A stretch of 8,019 nt of DNA from JAWBSP01 sp964632175 (GTDB lineage: Archaea > Hadarchaeota > Hadarchaeia > Hadarchaeales > JAWBSP01), in contig CAZWBJ010000033.1 in assembly GCA_964632175.1 (NCBI GenBank), positions 1 through 8,019 of the forward strand, written 5' to 3'. A program made the translations under genes and the position numbers. This document shows positions 6,001 to 8,019 of this stretch, one piece after another. Within the stretch, counting starts at the first letter, position 1; each line of letters starts with the position of its first letter. Below the pieces are notes generated by a model, which was not told where the DNA came from, made no database searches, and saw only the letters and a list, made by a program, of their open reading frames with translations.

Positions 6001-8019
6001 TGACCGATCCGGAAGGGGTGGAGGAGGAGAACTCGGCCGTCCTGTTGGTGAGGAGACTGGATGTCACTGTTTCGCTGGACGACCTAGTGGTGAACATAGA
6101 CCAGAAGATAACGGCCTCCGGCACCGTCACCCTTAGGCCGGAGGGTCTGCCGGAGAACGCAAACTTGGACTTCTATCTGGATGGAAACCTCATCGGCAGT
6201 GGTGTGGCGCAAAACGGCCAGTATTCTTGGAGCTACACCCTGAGCTTCACCCCCCAGGATGTTGGCTCACACTCCCTAGGTGTGGTTGCCACCAACCAAG
6301 ATGGAATAAGGGGGAGTGCAAGCCTGAACTTCACCGTCAAGACCATCCTCATCTCCCTTAAGATCACTGACCCCACCGGGGTGCCTAGGACCGAGGCTGA
6401 CAAGAGCGAGAGGCTGCTGGCCTCCGGAAGGGCCGTCCTCATGCCAGACAACGAGCCCGTCACCTTGGAAAACGTCAAACTCTACTGTCAGGAGAACCTG
6501 CTGGGGGTGGTGGAGACGGATTACGACGGCAAATACAGCCTGTACTTCTACACCCCCTCCTCCGCGGGGACCTACACCTACTCGGTCAGCATCTTGGAGC
6601 ACAAGAACTACATAAAGGGCGAGAATCAAACCACCCTGCTTGTCAGGTACGTTTCCCTGGAGGTCAACCTGGAGGACAACGTGGTGAACCCGGGCCAGGC
6701 GAACAAGGCATACGGGAGGATCCTCCTCTGCTCTCCCGAGAACACGGAGCCGGTCGAGAACTTCGACGTCAGCCTGCTGGTTCTGGACAACCAGGGCAAC
6801 ACCGTGGGGGTTGGGGGAGGGAGGACCGATGAGAACGGGTACTACTCCATACCCTTCACCTCCCCCACGGCCATAGGGGATTACAGGGTGGTGGTGAGCA
6901 TCTCCAAGTACAAGGGGATCTACTCCGCTGCCAACGAAAAAGACCTGTTCGTCAGGATCATCTGGCTCTCCCTCGGGTTCGACGACAACATAGTCATGCT
7001 TACCCAGGACTTCACCATCTTGGGTAAGGCCGTCCTCCTCCCCGAAGGAGTCCCCCTGCCAGGTCTTTCGGTGGAGCTCAAAGAGGAGGGTGCGCCCCTG
7101 GCAACCGTGAGCACGGATGAGAACGGTTGCTACTCCTACCAATACACCTTCGACTCCCCCGCACCCAGGAGGTTCCGGATAGCGGCCAGAACGGTGAACC
7201 CGGACGGGATAATAGGTGAGAACGAGGGGTTCGTGGAGGCGAGGGAGCTCGTTTTCCTGAAGTTCATGCCGCTCGACTCCCACAACCAGTTCGATGGCGT
7301 GGTGAACCCGGAAGAGAATTTCTACCCGAGCGTCCAGATCTTCGAGAACAACGGAACGGAGCTCATCCCCGTCACTAAAACCATTTCTGACAACCCGCTG
7401 AGAATGACCTTCGCAGGAGTAACCTATCCTCTCATATACGTGAGGGAGGGGTGGTGGAGGTACCCGGTGGCGAGCCGGGCCCCCCTCGAGCTCGGGGATT
7501 ACCTCTACACGGTGGAGGTCATGGGTTACTCAGCCAACGGGATAGGGGGATCAAAGAGCGGGAGCCTAACCGTCAAGGTCAGAAAACTTGAGCTCTCCGT
7601 CTTCTTGGACGACAACGTGGTCAACCCGGCGGACAACGTGACCGTCTATGGTCGGGCAAGCCTTCTGCCGGAGGGAGAACCCGTCGGCAGACAGGCGGTC
7701 CAGCTGACCCTGGAGAACAAGCTTTACACCCTCGAGACGGATGAGAACGGTTGCTATTCCAAACTGGTGACTGCCCCCTCACGGATAGGAGACTTTGAGG
7801 TAAGGGTCAGCATGACGGAGAACCGCGGGCTCTACCAAGAGAACGCCTGCATTCTCTCCGTGAAGACCGTCTATCTCACCTTGGTGCCGGAGGGGGCGGT
7901 GGCACCGGAGAACCGACCCTTCAGATTCAGCGGGAGGGCCCTGCTACAGCCCGACAACCTGCCCATTGGGGGAGTTCCGGTGGAGTTCTTCGTGCAGGGA
8001 GTGAAGAAGGCGGAGAACC
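1..8019 (+). CDS. Giant modular surface protein, internal fragment (open at both ends)
   Basis: Codons starting at base 3 run to base 8018 without a stop: 2,672 residues, with start and stop outside the window. The first ATG in frame (base 6) has no signal-like sequence after it and no visible upstream region, so I do not take it as the start. From N to C the protein has about 25 unmatched residues, 18 FN3/Ig-like modules (residues 26-1923) and at least 8 modules of a second beta-sandwich family (1924-2672). No transmembrane helix, catalytic motif, coiled coil or low-complexity linker is visible. Only about 9 cysteines occur, and about 38 N-x-S/T sequons. Known proteins with such arrays are secreted or anchored on the cell surface, acting as adhesins, spacers or fibres; that role is inferred here. 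Arg codons are mainly AGG, which suggests an archaeal host. No gene name can be assigned. Confidence 0.95.
3..77 (+). other. N-terminal edge segment that fits neither module family
   Basis: Residues 1-25 should be the end of a preceding module, normally V-R-V-W-D-x-A-G-N, then W-S and a hydrophobic strand. Instead they read as a Trp/Gly/Pro-rich stretch with WLG twice. The 12 bases at 46-57 recur exactly at 64-75, an 18-base offset that keeps the frame. Frame 2 gives V-L-V-W-D at bases 11-25, faintly like the missing strand, but reaches TGA at 59-61. A frameshift or local slippage duplication is possible; a genuinely divergent module end is equally possible. Confidence 0.4.
78..359 (+). repeat. 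Module A1 (short class)
   Basis: Residues 26-119. It has SPTDG, TNDNTP, FSW, VDNDSDFSSP and DENYFWRVR. It lacks the S-P-T-G-E insert, and the usual D-x-A-G-N is replaced by V-Y-G-H-P-S. It resembles A15 more than A9: both have S-P-x-I-L-E-N, DENYFWRVR, a P-F-S-x-x-W ending and then L-I-D-T. Confidence 0.85.
285..308 (+). repeat. 24-base exact direct repeat, copy in A1
   Basis: This stretch encodes ENYFWRVR and is identical to 4671-4694 in A15; the bases on either side differ. A7 has the same stretch with one mismatch (2142-2165). It is the longest identity I noticed; the modules otherwise differ widely at the DNA level. Confidence 0.85.
360..668 (+). repeat. Module A2 (long class), pairs with A10
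   Basis: Residues 120-222. It carries SPTGEVSG, YYELWVDNDSNFSSP and RVWDEAGN. It shares with A10 the D-T-x-A-P opening, P-A-D, E-N before F-S-W-S, E-N-L-x-E-N, L-P-D-E, and an R-x-L-L ending. Cys139 is one of only four cysteines in array A. Confidence 0.88.
669..986 (+). repeat. Module A3 (long class), pairs with A11
   Basis: Residues 223-328. This is close to the array consensus: TNDNTP, SNSPTGEVSG, RYYELWVDND, FSSP, ENLTEN and RVWDEAGNVSGWS. A11 shares G-V-R-Y-Y-E, E-N-L-T and the A-G-N-x-S-G-W-S-x-V ending. Confidence 0.9.
987..1304 (+). repeat. Module A4 (long class, acidic loop lost), pairs with A12
   Basis: Residues 329-434. It has V-P-L-K near the start, SSNSPTGENAG, Y-E-I-V, and G-x-Y-R-W in place of D-E-N-Y-Y-W. 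VDND is kept but the following D-F-S-S-P is absent. V-P-L-K and SSNSPTGENAG recur only in A12, making this one of the clearest super-repeat pairs. Confidence 0.88.
1305..1601 (+). repeat. Module A5 (short class), pairs with A13
   Basis: Residues 435-533. It has PTLLIPENG, F-D-W-G-D-S-T-D, VDNDPDFSSP, YYWRVRAIDRAGN and GDWSQVF. P-T-L-L-x-P-E-N and F-D-W-x-D-x-T-D are shared with A13, while the ending is closest to A18. Confidence 0.88.
1602..1922 (+). repeat. Module A6 (long class), pairs with A14
   Basis: Residues 534-640. It has SNSPTGEVSG, YELWVDNDTDFSSP, DENYVWRVRAWDHAGN and Cys581 where most modules have Tyr or Trp. The match to A14 (S-x-S-P-x-G-x-V-x-G, R-A-W-D-x-A-G-N-A) is weaker than for the other pairs. 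Confidence 0.87.
1923..2219 (+). repeat. Module A7 (short class), pairs with A15
   Basis: Residues 641-739. It has TNDNTP, Y-D-L-A-G-V, YELWMDNDPDFSSPE, S-E-N and DENYYWRVRAKD. A-G-N is replaced by L-N-H. A15 shares Y-D-x-x-G-V, the S-P-E after the acidic loop, S-E-N, and an altered D-x-A-G-N loop. Confidence 0.88.
2220..2558 (+). repeat. Module A8 (long class with loop insertion), pairs with A16
   Basis: Residues 740-852. It has SPTCENSG, RWYELWIDNDNDFSSP, then an enlarged loop containing Y-P-S-L-G-F before YYRVRAWDWAGNAGEWS. The S-P-x-(N/D)-G near the start is lost. A16 has the same enlarged loop with Y-P-A-A-G-F. Confidence 0.88.
2559..2846 (+). repeat. Module A9 (short class)
   Basis: Residues 853-948. 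It has FPENGS, T-F-R-W, D-L-S-G-I, VDNDEDFSSY (Tyr replacing Pro) and DERYYWKVRAKDRAGN. D-E-R-Y and the D-x-S-G-I strand link it to A17, which fits the eight-module period. Confidence 0.87.
2847..3158 (+). repeat. Module A10 (long class), pairs with A2
   Basis: Residues 949-1052. It has TPADG, FSWS, SNSPTGEVAG, YELWIDNENDFSSP, LLENLLEN and RVWDNAGNYSTS. It contains five Glu-Asn dipeptides, the most of any module. Confidence 0.88.
3159..3473 (+). repeat. Module A11 (long class), pairs with A3
   Basis: Residues 1053-1157. It has PTLLSPANGTVTNDN, S-P-T-L-E-N-S-G (insert variant), VRYYEFWLDNDPDFSSP, ENLT, DENYSWRVRVWD and AGNASGWS. Confidence 0.88.
3474..3809 (+). repeat. Module A12 (long class, acidic loop lost), pairs with A4
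   Basis: Residues 1158-1269. It has V-P-L-K, an extended acidic insertion (V-D-D-P-D-N) before T-N-T-S, then SSNSPTGENAG and Y-E-I-V-I-E-N-V in place of V-D-N-D. G-E-W-R-W replaces D-E-N-Y-Y-W, and it ends AWDWAGNAS. Confidence 0.87.
3810..4139 (+). repeat. Module A13 (short class), pairs with A5
   Basis: Residues 1270-1379. It has PTLLSPEN, F-D-W-A-D-A-T-D, VDNSPDFSP, an aromatic F-F-F-Y strand, D-E-R-R-Y-W-H-V-K-V and DNAGNWSSWS. It lacks the S-P-T-G-E insert but has its own short insertion, I-P-S-S-G. Confidence 0.85.
4140..4454 (+). repeat. Module A14 (long class, V-D-N-D lost), pairs with A6
   Basis: Residues 1380-1484. It has LPENGS, S-P-S-G-D-V-A-G, H-Y-E-L-F-V-S-A-Y-Q-D-F-S in place of the acidic loop, VNLTSSSY, YYWKVRAWDAAGNAS and a W-T-F-I ending. 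Four N-x-S/T sequons make it the most sequon-rich module. Confidence 0.86.
4455..4760 (+). repeat. Module A15 (short class), pairs with A7
   Basis: Residues 1485-1586. It has SPANGTMTNDNTP, Y-D-V-T-G-V, YELWVDNDPSFGSPE, LENLSEN and DENYFWRVRAWD, then G-V-I-G-G-T in place of the A-G-N loop. It shares an exact 24-base stretch with A1. Confidence 0.87.
4671..4694 (+). repeat. 24-base exact direct repeat, copy in A15
   Basis: This is the second copy of the 24-base stretch at 285-308, in the same reading frame. Most other modules encode the equivalent peptide with different synonymous codons, so local gene conversion or a late exchange between A1 and A15 is possible. Confidence 0.85.
4761..5102 (+). 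repeat. Module A16 (long class with loop insertion), pairs with A8
   Basis: Residues 1587-1700. It has S-P-Q-D-G, S-A-T-G-E-T-S-G, YYEIQVDNSPDFSS, an enlarged Gly/Pro/Asn loop with Y-P-A-A-G-F, then YYFRVRAWDRANN and Cys1694. Confidence 0.86.
5103..5441 (+). repeat. Module A17 (short class, diverged)
   Basis: Residues 1701-1813. It has LPEND, D-A-S-G-I-D-H-Y-E-I-Q, V-A-T-D-N-E-F-T-S in place of the acidic loop, DERYFWRVRAYDRA with A-G-N missing, then W-S. D-x-S-G-I and D-E-R-Y point to A9. Confidence 0.84.
5442..5771 (+). repeat. Module A18 (last FN3/Ig-like module)
   Basis: Residues 1814-1923. It has LPVNGKVTSDNTP, T-Q-E-V-S-G-V-D (degenerate insert), QIDNDPNFTSP and YYWKVRAVDRAGN, ending GDWSQVFSF, very like A5. 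The junction D-T-x-P-P is not repeated; the protein passes straight into the B family. Confidence 0.87.
5772..6056 (+). repeat. Module B1
   Basis: Residues 1924-2018. It has LSDNIVNPNETFTIFGRV, W-Q-P-D-N-L-S-I-G-G-V, TDADGNYS and a terminal L-L-V-R. Q-P-D-N-L-x-I-G-G-V occurs again only in B8. Three sequons. Confidence 0.85.
6057..6341 (+). repeat. Module B2
   Basis: Residues 2019-2113. It has SLDDLVVN, G-T-V-T-L-R-P-E-G-L-P-E-N, Q-N-G-Q-Y-S in place of D-E-N-G-Y-Y-S, and ends F-T-V-K. Confidence 0.83.
6342..6647 (+). repeat. Module B3 (start diverged)
   Basis: Residues 2114-2215. The D-D-N-V-V-N-P strand is replaced by a charged stretch (D-P-T-G-V-P-R-T-E-A-D-K). It then has SGRAVLMPDNEP, Y-D-G-K-Y-S, Y-S-V-S-I and L-L-V-R. 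Cys2162 follows the middle strand. Confidence 0.8.
6648..6956 (+). repeat. Module B4
   Basis: Residues 2216-2318. It has NLEDNVVNPGQ, Y-G-R-I-L-L-C-S-P-E-N, a glycine-rich turn (V-G-V-G-G-G), RTDENGYYS, Y-R-V-V-V-S-I and L-F-V-R. Confidence 0.85.
6957..7244 (+). repeat. Module B5
   Basis: Residues 2319-2414. It has GFDDNIVMLTQDFTILGKA, LLPEGVPLPG, STDENGCYS with Cys2376, and G-E-N-E-G near the end. Confidence 0.84.
7245..7583 (+). repeat. Module B6 (atypical, aromatic-rich)
   Basis: Residues 2415-2527. It keeps V-V-N-P-E-E-N and the final Y-x-V-E-V and L-T-V-K-V strands, but lacks G-R-A-x-L-L-P-E-G and T-D-E-N-G. Its middle holds an unusual R-E-G-W-W-R-Y-P stretch and it is about 15 residues longer than its neighbours. 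It may be a specialised or different domain. Confidence 0.7.
7584..7865 (+). repeat. Module B7
   Basis: Residues 2528-2621. It is the most typical B module: FLDDNVVNPADNVTVYGRA, LLPEGEPVG, LETDENGCYS with Cys2584, E-V-R-V-S, and a second cysteine (2616) near the end. Confidence 0.87.
7866..8018 (+). repeat. Module B8 (cut by the window edge)
   Basis: Residues 2622-2672. Only the first half is visible: V-P-E-G-A-V-A-P-E-N, F-S-G-R-A-L-L-Q-P-D-N-L-P-I-G-G-V, and V-E-F-F-V. Confidence 0.82.

Larger units (their letters stand above)
5772..8018 (+). repeat. Array B: at least 8 modules of a second beta-sandwich family
   Basis: Residues 1924-2672 are modules of about 95-113 residues. The common pattern is L-x-V-x-L-D-D-N-V-V-N-P, then (V/I)-x-G-R-A-x-L-L-P-E-G, a V-x-L strand, T-D-E-N-G-x-Y-S, G-x-Y-x-V-x-V-S, E-N and L-x-V-R at the end. 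The T-D-x-N-G-x-Y pattern is typical of carboxypeptidase-regulatory-like, transthyretin-like and bacterial Ig-like surface domains; exact family assignment is not possible by eye. The array continues past the window edge. Confidence 0.88.

Noticed and set aside
6276..7283. 335-codon open frame on the - strand
   Set aside because: Its codons lie exactly opposite the sense codons, so a stop needs a sense TTA, CTA or TCA, which this gene uses rarely. The product is a Gly/Val/Pro/His-rich string with no recognisable domain, while the + strand is clearly coding.
5772..8018. A second gene starting at the family switch
   Set aside because: No stop precedes the switch, and module A18 runs into B1 in the same frame without a start signal.

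Overview
The whole window lies inside one gene. Reading the + strand with codons starting at base 3 (and every base divisible by 3) gives 2,672 codons without a stop, and the frame is still open at both edges. Neither the start, the signal peptide, the C-terminal anchor nor the stop is visible. No other gene, RNA, promoter, terminator, mobile element or CRISPR array can be supported. Residue numbers below count the first full codon (bases 3-5) as residue 1, so residue = codon start / 3.

The protein is almost entirely tandem beta-sandwich modules of about 100 residues, of two kinds. After about 25 residues that fit no module (bases 3-77), there are 18 fibronectin type III / Ig-like modules (A1-A18, bases 78-5771). 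Their shared pattern is D-T-x-P-P, S-P-x-(N/D)-G, T-N-D-N-T-P, F-x-W, Y-E-L-W-V-D-N-D-x-D-F-S-S-P, D-E-N-Y-Y-W-(R/K)-V-R-(V/A)-W-D-x-A-G-N and W-S. At about base 5772 the protein switches to a second family (B1-B8, bases 5772-8018), with D-D-N-V-V-N-P, G-R-A-x-L-L-P-E-G and T-D-E-N-G-x-Y-S, which look like carboxypeptidase-regulatory / bacterial-Ig-like surface domains. The last is cut by the window edge.

The most striking structure is a higher-order repeat. Modules A2-A8 match A10-A16 one for one and in order, with a period of eight modules (829-847 residues, about 2.5 kb). The pairs share module-specific peculiarities, so the array probably grew by duplication of a multi-module block that has since diverged. 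A second oddity is a strong excess of the dipeptide Glu-Asn in both module families.

The organism is probably an archaeon, perhaps thermophilic and uncultivated: arginine is mostly AGG/AGA with few CGN codons, ATA isoleucine codons are common, cysteine is very rare, and N-glycosylation sequons are abundant. This is an inference from composition and style. The likely role is a very long, extended cell-surface or secreted protein (adhesin, surface-layer-associated fibre or stalk); nothing visible identifies a ligand or an enzymatic activity.
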